From NCBI RefSeq assembly GCF_022554085.1, contig NZ_JAKFYR010000002.1, forward strand, positions 62,001 through 126,000: DNA of 64,000 nucleotides. Direction: 5' to 3'. The notes beneath the pieces are model-generated. The model was given only the letters and a program-made list of their open reading frames with translations, was not told the origin of the DNA and did not search any database. Position numbers and translations under genes: made by a program. The number at the start of each line of letters is the position of its first letter. Position 1 is the stretch's first letter. The DNA comes from Rhodococcus sp. CH91. GTDB taxonomy: Bacteria > Actinomycetota > Actinomycetes > Mycobacteriales > Mycobacteriaceae. Positions 35,234 to 44,530 of the stretch are shown in pieces.

Positions 35234-37816
35234 TCAGGACGCGTCGAACGCCCGCGCCTTCAACGACCGCACGACACCGGCGCGGCCTTCGACGACCAGC
35301 CGGCGCAGCGCCGGCGGATGATCACCGGCGAGGAACTCGTCCGCGGCGGCCACCGACTGCTCACTGATGGACCACGACGGATACAGGCCGATCACCACAG
35401 TCTGCGCGACCTCGCTCGACCGGCGCTCCCACACTCCGGGCACCTCCGCGAAATAACGCGCGACATACGGCTCGAGCAGGCTGCTCTGACCGGCGGGAGC
35501 GAAACCGCCGATCACCGAGCGGGCGGTGATGTTCGGGACGCTGTCGTCGTGGACGACCGACTGCCACACCTGTTCCTTGACGGCCTCCTGTGGCCGCGCG
35601 GCACGCGCCGCCGCCGCCTGACGGGCACCCGCCGCGGTCGGATCGCGCTCGGCTTCGGCATCGATGAACGGCGACTGCACACCGTCCGCGTCGACTTCCC
35701 CTGCGGCGGCGAGGGCCTGGACGATCCGCCAGCGCAGATCGGTGTCGACCACCAGTCCTGGCAGGCCGACGGTGCCGGGATCGGCGCCGAGCAATTCCTC
35801 GAGGACCTCGGTGTGCCAGGGTGACAGGTGGGCGGTGGTCAGCGCGTTGACGAACGCGAGCTGATGGTCGGAGCCGGGTTCGGACTCGCGGGCGAGCTCG
35901 AGCAGCCGGTTGGCGAAATCCGGGCGGCCGTGTTCTTCGGCCCAGGACGGATCGGCGTAGGCCTCCAGGGCGGTGTGTGCCTGCATGAGCAGCCGCTGGA
36001 CGACCCCGACCTCGGTCTCGGCCGCGATCCCGCGCTGCACGAGCGCCACGAAGTCGCGCGCCTTCATCTCGGCCTGACGCGTCATCTCCCACGCTGCCGA
36101 CCACACGAGAGTGCGGGGCAGGGATTCGGCGATGTCTCCGACCCGCGCGGTGACCGTCGCGAGGGAATCCTCGTCCAGGCGCACCGAACAGTAGGTGAGG
36201 TCGTCGTCGTTGACGAGAACGAACGCACCGCGCGGCACACCCACCAGCTCGGGAACCTCCGTGCGCTCGGTGGCGTCGACGTCGATCTCGACGCGGTGCG
36301 TGCGCACGAGCTTGCCGGAACCGTCGTCGTCGTACACACCGATCGCGAGGCGATGAACGCGGAACTCGCCGGCGCCGGGCGCGGCACCTTCCTGCAGTAC
36401 CGCGAACCGGGTGAAACGTCCCTGCTCGTCCACGTCGAAGTCCGGTCGCAGGATGTTCAGGCCGGTCGTCTTGAGCCACTGGGCACCCCAATCCGACAAG
36501 TCGCGTCCCGACGCCTTCTCGAGCGCCGCGAGAAGATCGTCGAAGGTCGCATTGCCGTAGGCGTGATCGCGGAAGTACTCGCGCAGACCCGCGAGGAAAG
36601 GTTCCTGACCGACGTACGCGACGAGCTGCTTGAGCACCGAAGCGCCCTTCGCGTAGGTGATCCCGTCGAAGTTGACCTCCACTGCCGCGAGATCCGGGAT
36701 GTCCGCCGCGATCGGGTGGGTCGACGGCAGCTGGTCCTGCCGGTAGGCCCACGACTTCTCGACGTTGGCGAAGGTCGTCCACGCGTTGGTGTACTCGGTG
36801 GCCGAGGCCTGGCACAGCACCGACGCGAACGTCGCGAACGACTCGTTGAGCCACAGGTCGTCCCACCACCGCATCGTGACGAGGTCGCCGAACCACATGT
36901 GCGCCATCTCGTGCAGCACCGTCTCGGCGCGCCGCTCGTACGAATAGCGGGTGACCTTGGACCGGAAGACGTAGTCCTCGAGGAAGGTCACCGCTCCGGC
37001 GTTCTCCATCGCACCGGCATTGAATTCGGGTACGAACAGCTGGTCGTACTTACCGAAGGCGTAGGGAATGCCGAAGTTGGCGTGGTAGAAACCGAAGCCC
37101 TGCTTCGTCTCGGTGAACAGCCGGTCGGCGTCCATGAACTCGGCGAGCGATGCGCGGCAGAAGATCCGGAGCGGGATGGTGCCGTGCTCGTCGGTGTACT
37201 CGTCGGACCACACCGAGTACGGTCCGGCGATCAGCGCGACGAGATAGGTGCTCATCCGGGGGGTGGTGCGGAAGATGTGGGTGCCCGGCTGCGCGGCCGC
37301 TGTCTGCACGGTCTCCGCGTTGGAGATCACCGCCCACTCGTGCGGTGCGGTGACCCGCAGGTCGAAGGTGGCCTTGAGGTCGGGCTGGTCGAAGCACGCG
37401 AACATCCGCTTCGCGTCGGCGGTCTCGAACTGCGAGTACAGGTAGACCGCGTCGTCGGTGGGATCGACGAACCGGTGCAGTCCCTCACCGGTATTGGTGT
37501 ACAGGCACTCGGCGTCGACGACGAGTTCGTTGTGGGCGGCGAGTCCGGTCAGGGCGATTCCGGTCTCCTCGCTGTACCCCGAGACGTCCACGGCTTCACC
37601 GTTGAGAGTCGCCGAGTGCACCGTCTGCGCGATGAGGTCGATGAAGGTCGAAGCGCCTTCGGTCGCATCGAACCGGACGGTGGTCACCGACCGGAACGTC
37701 GTCGTGCCCGGCGCACCGGCGCCGTCGGTCAGGTCCAGTTCGATGTTGTAGTTGTCGACGGACAGGACCGCGGCCCGTTCGGCGGCCTGCTCGCGGGTCA
37801 GATTCGGTGGTGCCAC
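35234..37816 (-). CDS. pepN: Aminopeptidase N, M1 family
   Basis: The 860-residue zinc metalloprotease shows the exopeptidase motif VPEFNAGAMENAG (about 260-272) and the zinc site HEMAHMWFGDLVTMRWWDDLWLNE, with the two His and the distal Glu. It removes N-terminal residues from peptides in the cytoplasm. The ERAP1-like C-terminal domain fills residues 540-850. The start is GTG 37816 with AAGGAG upstream. It is the counterpart of Rv2467. Confidence 0.96.
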   Translation of the reverse strand: MAPPNLTREQAAERAAVLSVDNYNIELDLTDGAGAPGTTTFRSVTTVRFDATEGASTFIDLIAQTVHSATLNGEAVDVSGYSEETGIALTGLAAHNELVVDAECLYTNTGEGLHRFVDPTDDAVYLYSQFETADAKRMFACFDQPDLKATFDLRVTAPHEWAVISNAETVQTAAAQPGTHIFRTTPRMSTYLVALIAGPYSVWSDEYTDEHGTIPLRIFCRASLAEFMDADRLFTETKQGFGFYHANFGIPYAFGKYDQLFVPEFNAGAMENAGAVTFLEDYVFRSKVTRYSYERRAETVLHEMAHMWFGDLVTMRWWDDLWLNESFATFASVLCQASATEYTNAWTTFANVEKSWAYRQDQLPSTHPIAADIPDLAAVEVNFDGITYAKGASVLKQLVAYVGQEPFLAGLREYFRDHAYGNATFDDLLAALEKASGRDLSDWGAQWLKTTGLNILRPDFDVDEQGRFTRFAVLQEGAAPGAGEFRVHRLAIGVYDDDGSGKLVRTHRVEIDVDATERTEVPELVGVPRGAFVLVNDDDLTYCSVRLDEDSLATVTARVGDIAESLPRTLVWSAAWEMTRQAEMKARDFVALVQRGIAAETEVGVVQRLLMQAHTALEAYADPSWAEEHGRPDFANRLLELARESEPGSDHQLAFVNALTTAHLSPWHTEVLEELLGADPGTVGLPGLVVDTDLRWRIVQALAAAGEVDADGVQSPFIDAEAERDPTAAGARQAAAARAARPQEAVKEQVWQSVVHDDSVPNITARSVIGGFAPAGQSSLLEPYVARYFAEVPGVWERRSSEVAQTVVIGLYPSWSISEQSVAAADEFLAGDHPPALRRLVVEGRAGVVRSLKARAFDAS

Positions 37817-37881
37817 GGAAAGAACTCCTTCTCACGACGGAATGTCGGTCGGCGTCCATCCCATCATGATCGCCGGGCTTC

Positions 37882-39123
37882 TCACGGAGTGACGTCGGAC
37901 AACGGCACGGCGGTGTCCGTCAGCGCATCGAGGTCGACGGGCCTGCCGGAGGTGATCAGCGAGCGGATGTCGTCGCCGGCGTCCCAGATGCCGACATTCA
38001 TCCCGGCGCGGACCCGCCGTTCGTCGTCGAGCCAGAACGCGAGGAACTGCAGGCCGTGCACGTCGCCGCGGGTGACCACGCGTGCGTCGTGAGGTGCGAG
38101 CCCGACGTATTCCATACCGAGGTCGTACTGGTCGGTGAAGAAATAGGGGAGCCGGTCGTACACGGCTTCGTGCCCGAGCATGGTCGCCGCCGCGACCGCC
38201 GGTTGATTCAGGGCGTTGGCCCAGTGCTCGACCCGGACGCGGGTGCCGAGGACCGGATGCTCGGCGGCGGCGATGTCACCGACCGCGACGATGTCGGGAT
38301 CACTCGTCGCGAGAGACGCATCGACGAGTACGCCGTCCTCGACCGCGAGTCCGGCATCACGAGCGAGGTCGACGTTCGGCCGGGCACCGACCGCGACGAG
38401 TACCGCGTCGGCCGGCACCACCGTGCCGTCCCCGAAGCGGATGCCGCTCGCACGGCCGTCGTACGCGACGATCTCGCGCACCGAGGTGTTCGTCCGGAGA
38501 TCGACACCGTGTGCGCGATGCAAGTCGGCGAACACCGCTCCCATCTCCGCGCCGAGGGAGCCGAGCAGGGGCTGTTCCGCCGATTCGGCGACCACCACCC
38601 CGGCACCGCGGCCGCGGGCGTTCGCGGCGATCTCCATGCCGATCCAGCCCGCGCCGATGACGGCCAGCCAGCCCGCATGATCGGTCTCTCCCTGGATCGC
38701 AGCGAGCACCGCGTCGGAATCCTCGACCGTGCGCAGGACATGGACGCCGTCGGCGTCGGCGCCGGGAATCGGGACGGTCCGGGGCGTCGAACCGGTGGCG
38801 AGAGCGAGCTTGTCGTAGTGCTCGGTGGAACCGTCGGGCATCGTCACGGTGTGCGCGGCGGCGTCGATTCCCGTGACCGTCGTACCGAGTCGCAGCTCCA
38901 CGCGGTGGTCCCGGTACCAGTCGCCCGGATGCACCGTGAACTCCCGGAGCTGCTTCTTGCCGGCGAAGTACTCCTTCGACAGGGGCGGGCGCTCGTAGGG
39001 AAGGTGCTCTTCAGTGCCGAACAACACGATGCGTCCCGGGAAATCCCGGGCTCGCAGTTCTTCCGCGAGCCGGGCGCCTGCCAGTCCGGCACCGACGATC
39101 AGGAAGGTGTCCTCACCCGACAT
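37882..39123 (-). CDS. FAD-dependent NAD(P)H:ferredoxin/rubredoxin reductase
   Basis: The 413-residue flavoprotein has an N-terminal FAD motif (LIVGAGLAGARLAEELR), the PYERPPLSKEYFAG segment, an NAD motif (VIGAGWIGMEIAANARGRG) and the DIVAVGDIA C-terminal FAD site. The layout matches the rhodocoxin/putidaredoxin reductase family serving cytochromes P450 or dioxygenases. No P450 or ferredoxin gene is adjacent, so its partner is unknown. ATG 39123 starts the FAD fold directly. Together with pepN it is transcribed on the minus strand, 65 bp upstream. Confidence 0.9.
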   Translation of the reverse strand: MSGEDTFLIVGAGLAGARLAEELRARDFPGRIVLFGTEEHLPYERPPLSKEYFAGKKQLREFTVHPGDWYRDHRVELRLGTTVTGIDAAAHTVTMPDGSTEHYDKLALATGSTPRTVPIPGADADGVHVLRTVEDSDAVLAAIQGETDHAGWLAVIGAGWIGMEIAANARGRGAGVVVAESAEQPLLGSLGAEMGAVFADLHRAHGVDLRTNTSVREIVAYDGRASGIRFGDGTVVPADAVLVAVGARPNVDLARDAGLAVEDGVLVDASLATSDPDIVAVGDIAAAEHPVLGTRVRVEHWANALNQPAVAAATMLGHEAVYDRLPYFFTDQYDLGMEYVGLAPHDARVVTRGDVHGLQFLAFWLDDERRVRAGMNVGIWDAGDDIRSLITSGRPVDLDALTDTAVPLSDVTP

Positions 39124-39282
39124 CCCGAGCCTCCCGAGCGATGTGTGCCGGACGTACTCGGCTACGACGCTACGGGTACGCCACATCCTTGCGGCCGGCT
39201 TCGGGAAGAATCGGTGCCGGATACGTGTTCTACAGCACCGTAGGTGCACGGTTCCCGTACGAACTCTTGTGAGGAGATCTTC

Positions 39283-39915
39283 TTGAGCGACCTGACTGCC
39301 GCGTCCTCGTCCGGCAAGGACACCGCCGACTTCTGGTTCGACCCGCTGTGCCCGTGGTGCTGGATCACCTCACGCTGGATTCTCGAGGTGACGAAGGTGC
39401 GCGACATCGAGGCGCGTTTCCACGTGATGAGCCTGGCCGTACTCAACGAGGGTCGCGATCTGCCCGAGGAGTACACCGAGATGATGAAGACGGCGTGGGG
39501 ACCGGTGCGCGTGGCGATCGCCGCGGCCGAGAAGTACGGCGACGACATCCTGTCCCCGCTGTACACGGCGATGGGTACGCGGATCCACAACGAAGGGAAT
39601 CGGGACTTCGCCGACGTGATCGCCCAGTCGCTCGCCGAACTCGTCCTGGATCCGGAATTGGCCGACGCGGCGAACGAGACCGGCTACGACGAGGCCTTGC
39701 GCGCCAGCCATCACGCGGGAATGGACAAGGTGGGGCAGGACGTCGGAACCCCCACCATCCACGTCAACGGCGTCGCCTTCTTCGGGCCCGTGCTCTCGAA
39801 GATCCCGCGGGGCGAGGAGGCCGGAAAGGTGTGGGACGGGGTCGTCGCGCTCGCGTCCTATCCGCACTTCTTCGAACTGAAGCGCAGCCGCGACGAGGAC
39901 CCCGATTTCGGCTGA
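39283..39915 (+). CDS. DsbA-like thiol oxidoreductase, mycothiol-dependent nitroreductase family
   Basis: The 210-residue thioredoxin-fold protein has the active site CPWC in [13 protein letters not shown] near residues 23-26, the helical insert, and the cis-Pro loop GVGTPTIHV-like [10 protein letters not shown] at about 165. In M. tuberculosis the counterpart Rv2466c is a mycothiol-dependent reductase that activates nitro-prodrugs. There is no signal peptide, so it is cytoplasmic. The start is TTG 39283 with GAGGAG (39271-39276) at good spacing. Confidence 0.92.
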   Translation: MSDLTAASSSGKDTADFWFDPLCPWCWITSRWILEVTKVRDIEARFHVMSLAVLNEGRDLPEEYTEMMKTAWGPVRVAIAAAEKYGDDILSPLYTAMGTRIHNEGNRDFADVIAQSLAELVLDPELADAANETGYDEALRASHHAGMDKVGQDVGTPTIHVNGVAFFGPVLSKIPRGEEAGKVWDGVVALASYPHFFELKRSRDEDPDFG

Positions 39916-39950
39916 GCCGGGGGAGCGCGCACTCGGTAGGCTGTCCTGCC

Positions 39951-40622
39951 GTGCGTGATGATCATGTGATCCGGCCGGCGACGGTTCGGGATGTCGGAAA
40001 GGCGACGGCGACCCTCGGAAGAGCGTTCGCCGACTATCCGTTCACCCGGTACACCGTCGACGGCCGGGATCACGAGGAGCGGGTCCGTGCCCTGCAAGGA
40101 CTGTTCCTCACCGAGATCGGGATGCGGTGCGGCACGGTCTGGGTCTCCGACGACGTCGATGGGGTGGCCGTGTGGACGACGCCGTCCTCCACCGGGCTCG
40201 ACGCGGCGTTCGGCTCGGTCGCCGGCCGGGTGGCGGAGTTGCGCGGTGATCGTGCGCTCGCGGCCGAACTCGCCGACCGGGCCACCGAGGGTTTGCGTCC
40301 CTCGGAGCCCGTGTGGTTCCTGGCCACGGTCGGGGTCGACCCGGCATCGCAGGGACGCGGGCTGGGCAGAGCGGTTCTCGGTCCGGGGCTCCGCGAGGCC
40401 GAACGGCAGGGGTTCGCGGCCTGCCTGGAGACCTCGTCGGAAACGAACGTCGGCTTCTACGAAAGTCTCGGATTCGTGGTCACCGGCGTCGTCGCGCTGC
40501 CGGACGACGGTCCGAAGGTCTGGGCGATGCGGCGCGTGCAGCCGGGCCGGGGTGCCTCGTTAGACTCTGGGCATGCGCGTTTACCTGGGAGCCGATCACG
40601 CGGGCTTCGAACGGAAGAATGA
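39951..40622 (+). CDS. GNAT-family N-acetyltransferase
   Basis: The 223-residue protein has a GNAT fold with the acetyl-CoA motif VGVDPASQGRGLGRAVLGPGL (about 125-145) and the C-terminal ETSSETNVGFYESLGFVV. The start is GTG 39951, 36 bp after the nitroreductase stop. The substrate is unknown. The conserved fold ends near VWAMRR; the last ~25 residues are read from DNA that also encodes the first 17 codons of rpiB (50-bp overlap). Confidence 0.82.
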   Translation: MRDDHVIRPATVRDVGKATATLGRAFADYPFTRYTVDGRDHEERVRALQGLFLTEIGMRCGTVWVSDDVDGVAVWTTPSSTGLDAAFGSVAGRVAELRGDRALAAELADRATEGLRPSEPVWFLATVGVDPASQGRGLGRAVLGPGLREAERQGFAACLETSSETNVGFYESLGFVVTGVVALPDDGPKVWAMRRVQPGRGASLDSGHARLPGSRSRGLRTEE

Positions 40623-41052
40623 GATCATCGAGCACCTGAAGAAGAACGGCCACGAGCCGGTCGACTGCGGTGCGTTCGAGTACGACGCCCTCGACGACTA
40701 TCCGGCGTTCTGCATCGAGGCCGCACGGCGCACGGTCGCCGACGAGGGCAGCCTGGGCATCGTGCTCGGCGGCAGCGGTAACGGCGAGCAGATCGCCGCC
40801 AACAAGGTTCCGGGTGCCCGCTGTGCGCTCGCGTGGAGCGTGGAGACCGCGAAGCTCGCGCGCGAGCACAACAATGCGCAGCTCATCGGTATCGGTGGGC
40901 GGATGCACAGCCTCGAGGAGACCCTCGCGATCGTCGACGCCTTCCTGGTGACCGCGTGGTCGAACGAAGAGCGTCACCAGCGTCGTATCGACATCCTCGC
41001 CGAATACGAGAAGACCGGCGAAGCACCGGCAGTGCCCGGCGCGCCTGCCTGA
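40573..41052 (+). CDS. rpiB: Ribose-5-phosphate isomerase B
   Basis: The 159-residue RpiB/LacAB-fold isomerase interconverts ribose-5-phosphate and ribulose-5-phosphate. It starts MRVYLGADHAGFERKNEI and has the substrate loop GIVLGGSGNGEQIAANKV and the AREHNNAQLIGIGGRM signature. It overlaps the end of the GNAT gene, so the start depends on ATG 40573, which matches the family N-terminus exactly. The DNA glycosylase gene begins 3 bp after its stop. It is the counterpart of Rv2465c. Confidence 0.95.
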   Translation: MRVYLGADHAGFERKNEIIEHLKKNGHEPVDCGAFEYDALDDYPAFCIEAARRTVADEGSLGIVLGGSGNGEQIAANKVPGARCALAWSVETAKLAREHNNAQLIGIGGRMHSLEETLAIVDAFLVTAWSNEERHQRRIDILAEYEKTGEAPAVPGAPA

Positions 41053-41055
41053 TCC

Positions 41056-41853
41056 GTGCCCGAAGGACACATCCTGCACCGGCTCGCCCGGTTGCATCAC
41101 GAGCGGTACTCGGGTGCGCCGGTGCGGGTGTCCAGCCCTCAGGGGCGGTTCGAGGACGGCGCCGCTGCCGTGGACGGGCGCGTTCTCACCCACGCGGACG
41201 CATGGGGGAAGCATCTGTTCCACCACTACGAGGGCGGTCTCGTCGTCCACGTGCATCTCGGCATCTACGGCGAGTTCACCGATCGGGAACTGCCGCTCGG
41301 CGAACCGGTGGGGCAGGTCCGGATGCGGATGATCGGACTGCGTCACGGCAGCGACCTGCGTGGTCCGACGGCCTGCGAGGTGCTCACCGGGGGAGAGGTC
41401 GACGCGATCGCGTCGCGACTCGGCCCCGACCCGCTCCGTTCCGACACCGATCCGGAGCAGGCCTGGCGCCGGATCTGCAAGTCGCGCACGGCGATCGGAT
41501 CCCTGCTCATGAATCAGGCCGTGCTCGCCGGGGTGGGCAATGTGTACCGGGCGGAAGTGCTGTTCCGGCACGGAATTCACCCCGAACGACCGGGAAACAA
41601 GGTGTCCCGCACCGAATTCGATGCGATCTGGGCGGATCTCGTCGAACTGATGAATGTGGGGGTCGAACGCGGGCGCATGCATGTCGTGCGGCCCGAACAC
41701 GATCACGGAGCGCCCGCCTACGCGAAGAACAGGCCGAGGACGTATGTCTACCGGCGCGCCGGTGAGCCCTGCCGCGTGTGTGGTACACCCGTGCTGCACT
41801 CGGTCATGCAGGCGCGGAACCTGTTCTGGTGCCCCGTGTGCCAGCCGTCCTGA
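41056..41853 (+). CDS. nei: Formamidopyrimidine-DNA glycosylase / endonuclease VIII
   Basis: The 265-residue DNA repair enzyme removes oxidised bases and nicks the strand. The catalytic N-terminus is PEG (Pro2-Glu3 after GTG start 41056). The H2TH segment ICKSRTAIGSLLMNQAVLAGVGNVYRAEVLF is present, and the C-terminal zinc finger is CRVCGTPVLHSVMQARNLFWCPVCQ. It is the Nei2 type, the counterpart of Rv2464c. It probably forms an operon with rpiB. Confidence 0.93.
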   Translation: MPEGHILHRLARLHHERYSGAPVRVSSPQGRFEDGAAAVDGRVLTHADAWGKHLFHHYEGGLVVHVHLGIYGEFTDRELPLGEPVGQVRMRMIGLRHGSDLRGPTACEVLTGGEVDAIASRLGPDPLRSDTDPEQAWRRICKSRTAIGSLLMNQAVLAGVGNVYRAEVLFRHGIHPERPGNKVSRTEFDAIWADLVELMNVGVERGRMHVVRPEHDHGAPAYAKNRPRTYVYRRAGEPCRVCGTPVLHSVMQARNLFWCPVCQPS

Positions 41854-41862
41854 GCCGGAGCC

Positions 41863-41880
41863 CCCGGGCGCGCGCCCGGG
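41863..41880. terminator. Palindrome between nei and the convergent membrane-protein gene
   Basis: CCCGGGCGC-GCGCCCGGG is an 18-base perfect palindrome lying within 30 bp between two convergent stops. It can fold as a short hairpin and is a likely bidirectional terminator. Confidence 0.55.
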
Positions 41881-41881
41881 T

Positions 41882-42646
41882 TCAGAAGTCGAATCCCCCG
41901 AAATCGAAGCCGCCGGATTCGTCGGCTCCGAAGCTGTCGCCGCTGTCGGCCTCGTCCCCGCCGTACTCGTCGTTCTCGTGTCGTTCGCCGGAGTCCGTTC
42001 CGTCGCCGGCCCCGTTCTCGAACGCCTGGGCGTCGTAGGGGACACCGGCCATCCCGGCGAACAGCGAGGAGAAGAGCAGCATCGAGCCCACACCCCATGC
42101 ACCCGCGACCAGCGCGGGCTTCCACCAGGGTTCCGAGTACCAGCCCGCGGGGACGGGCCGACCTGCGACGCGGCCACCGGGATAGTAGTTCGGCGTCGCG
42201 GAGGACGGCGAGGGGGACGCGGCGATGGTGCGGCCTTCGAAGTCGACGCTGCGCTTCTCGGTCACCTGCCCCGCCGACTGCTGGCCGTCGAGCGTGGGGA
42301 TCTCGGGTCCGGGGTCCATTCCCATCGCCGTGCGCGCGGCGCGGATGTAGTAGAGACCTTCGAGCGCGGTCTGCTTGGCGAGCCGGGCCTGTACCGGCGT
42401 GTTCGCCTGCTCGATCTGGGAACCGGCGGCGGTGAATCGCTCGGATGCATCCGCGAGAGCCTGCCGCGAGGCGTCGTCGGTGCCGCTGAGGTTGTAGATC
42501 TGGCCGCCCAGACGCTCGATGGCTTGTCTCGCCTCGGCCTTGGCGTCGTCGAGGGTGTCGGTTCGATGGCGGGTGGTGCTCTTCCGGGAGCGGGAGACGA
42601 AGTACACCACCGCGCCGACAGCAGCGATGACGAGCAGAAGTTCCAC
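41882..42646 (-). CDS. Membrane-anchored protein with DUF1542-like helix and acidic tail
   Basis: The 254-residue protein begins with a helix, MELLLVIAAVGAVVYFVSRSRK, followed by a charged coiled segment (DDAKAEARQAIERLGGQIYNL, then LEGLYYIRAARTAMGMDPGPEIP). A second hydrophobic span (KPALVAGAWGVGSMLLFSSLFAGMAG) follows at about 175-200, and then a 50-residue Asp/Glu/Gly-rich tail ending GGFDFGGFDF. The tail resembles those of DUF1542-type actinobacterial proteins. The start is GTG 42646 with GAAAGGAT upstream. The function is unknown. Confidence 0.75.
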   Translation of the reverse strand: MELLLVIAAVGAVVYFVSRSRKSTTRHRTDTLDDAKAEARQAIERLGGQIYNLSGTDDASRQALADASERFTAAGSQIEQANTPVQARLAKQTALEGLYYIRAARTAMGMDPGPEIPTLDGQQSAGQVTEKRSVDFEGRTIAASPSPSSATPNYYPGGRVAGRPVPAGWYSEPWWKPALVAGAWGVGSMLLFSSLFAGMAGVPYDAQAFENGAGDGTDSGERHENDEYGGDEADSGDSFGADESGGFDFGGFDF

Positions 42647-42701
42647 GGCCGATCCTTTCGGTCGGGGGCGGGTCCTGTATTCCAGCGTACCGATGCGAAG
42701 G

Positions 42702-43820
42702 TCATTCCCCGAGGACCGCGAATATCGCCTCCTGCAGGCACGAGTCGAACGACTCGCGGTCGGCGACAGCGGCCGGATCCACGGTCAGTCCCATGCAGCA
42801 GGTGTCGCGATAGGACATCGCGGAGGCCGTGAGCATGGCGCCGGAGGCCGTACCGAAGCCGTAGTACCGCTCGATCTTCGCCCCGCCCACATACAACGGC
42901 ATGTGGGAGCCCGGAAACGAGGACACCACCACATCCTGCGGACCGAAGGGAACGTCGGCCTCCGGCGGCGCCCCCGTGGGGGACGATGGGAACGACGTGT
43001 CGATGCGCCGCATGAGCTCGACGACATCGAGCGCGCCGGGTGCCGTCGCGTCGTCGAGTGCCACGGGAACCACCCCGCCGTCCGGCCCCGGTACCACCAC
43101 GCGGAGTTCGTCGTGCGTGCGGCCGTGACGACGTCGGTATTCGGCGCAGGCGAGGATCATCGCGGCGGTGAACCCGCTGGGGACGCCGCAGCCGGCGCGC
43201 TCACAGGCACGCCGCAGGGCGGGCAGGTCCGCGTCGAGGACATGCAGGCGCGGGATCCGGCGGGCCTGCTCGTCGGCACCGTCACCGGTGCGGCCCGACA
43301 GAGCCTTCATCAAGTTCGTGCCGAGCGAGGTGAACATGTGTGCCGCGGTGCGGAACGAGTCGGCGCCGTGCTCGGAGACCGACCGTGCCCACGACAGCAT
43401 CGAATCGGATCGGCCGGCGCTCAGGGCCGAGCCCGGGTGACCGAGACGGATGACGAGTGCCGACTGTCCGCCGTCCAGGCCGTCCAGCAGGGTCAGTTCC
43501 CACCGCGGATGGTCGAACTCGGACGGCTCAGGTGCCGAACGAGCATAGGCGAGTACCTCGTCGAAACCGGCCGGAGCATCCAGCGCCACCCGTTCGAGAT
43601 GCCAGGGCGGAGCGGAATCGGGGTCCACGGCTCGTCGGGGTGGATCGAGCCCGAAGGGCAGTTCCACCACCCGGTGCCGGAAACCGGGCGACTCGTGGTT
43701 GCCGGGTGCGAGCACCGCCTCGACCCGGTCCCAGTCGGGAGTGGCATCGAGAAGGACGGCCGCGACGACGGAGGAACCGTACGCCGGCCGAGCTCGGGCA
43801 CGGTCGTCCGGGGCGTCCAT
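42702..43820 (-). CDS. WS/DGAT-like acyltransferase homologue with degenerate active-site motif
   Basis: The 372-residue protein ends with a recognisable WS/DGAT C-terminal domain (DUF1298): DVVVSSFPGSHMPLYVGGAKIERYYGFG and AMSYRDTCCMGLTVD. In the N-terminal half the segment that should hold the catalytic HHxxxDG reads LGHPGSALSAG, so both the His pair and the Asp are altered. The N-terminus is also shorter than usual. It may be a non-catalytic relative or bind lipid without esterifying it. ATG 43820 is used, without a clear RBS; ATG 43946 is possible. Confidence 0.72.
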   Translation of the reverse strand: MDAPDDRARARPAYGSSVVAAVLLDATPDWDRVEAVLAPGNHESPGFRHRVVELPFGLDPPRRAVDPDSAPPWHLERVALDAPAGFDEVLAYARSAPEPSEFDHPRWELTLLDGLDGGQSALVIRLGHPGSALSAGRSDSMLSWARSVSEHGADSFRTAAHMFTSLGTNLMKALSGRTGDGADEQARRIPRLHVLDADLPALRRACERAGCGVPSGFTAAMILACAEYRRRHGRTHDELRVVVPGPDGGVVPVALDDATAPGALDVVELMRRIDTSFPSSPTGAPPEADVPFGPQDVVVSSFPGSHMPLYVGGAKIERYYGFGTASGAMLTASAMSYRDTCCMGLTVDPAAVADRESFDSCLQEAIFAVLGE

Positions 43821-43942
43821 CACAAGAGGGACGCTCTCACATCGTGAATGCCGCACACCGGCGCTTTGCCCCCGTTTTGCAGTTTCGAGTCGCAAAGGTG
43901 ACACGTAGTGACCGGATCCGGGGCCGTCCCAGGTGCAGGCTC

Positions 43943-44518
43943 TCATCTATGCGACCGACCCTTCCAGCGGCCCACTGCCGCCGCCCCGAGTCCTGCTGCG
44001 GCGATCCACGGGGCTCCCGAGACCAGTGGATCGAGCCATTGGTGGCCGAGATCGGCCCGCGTGCTCCGGCGTCGTGACACCCCTCCGTGCCCGCTGATCT
44101 CGGCCCGGAGCCCGCTCTCGGTCACCGGATTGTCGGGCCGGCCCTGCAACAGCCCACGCACGCGACTCTCCACGACATCGATGCGGTCGGCGCCGATCAG
44201 CAGCAGCCAGTGCGCGGCACGCGCTTCGCTGTACCGCCGGTATGCGTACCGCCGAACCACACCGGACAGCCCCTTCAGCGGCGCGGCGGTGCCGAAGACC
44301 GGCGTGACGAAGGCGTGCTCGATCGAGCGCTCCCGGGTCTCGTATCCGGGCTGGCGTTCGGGGAAGTCCCAGTGCGCGCCGGTCAGTTCCGGGGCGAACC
44401 GTTCCTTCGGTACGGACGGGCGGTCCCGGGGGTCCAGATCGACCCCCCATCCGGGGATGCGAGCCCGCAACCGGTCGGGGGTCTCACGGGGTTCGGGCTT
44501 CTCGGCGGTGTAGACCAT
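43943..44518 (-). CDS. Hypothetical protein following the alcohol dehydrogenase
   Basis: The 191-residue protein has a Pro/Arg/Glu-rich N-terminus (MVYTAEKPEPRETPDRL, then GWGVDLDPRDRPSVPKERF), a middle portion with YAYRRYSEARAAHWLLLIGADRIDVVES, and one C-terminal hydrophobic stretch (APWIAAAGLGAAAVGRW). I recognise no domain. It starts 12 bp after the dehydrogenase stop and is probably in its operon, so a role tied to that enzyme is likely but unspecified. Confidence 0.72.
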   Translation of the reverse strand: MVYTAEKPEPRETPDRLRARIPGWGVDLDPRDRPSVPKERFAPELTGAHWDFPERQPGYETRERSIEHAFVTPVFGTAAPLKGLSGVVRRYAYRRYSEARAAHWLLLIGADRIDVVESRVRGLLQGRPDNPVTESGLRAEISGHGGVSRRRSTRADLGHQWLDPLVSGAPWIAAAGLGAAAVGRWKGRSHR

Positions 44519-44530
44519 GGCGATTCCTCC

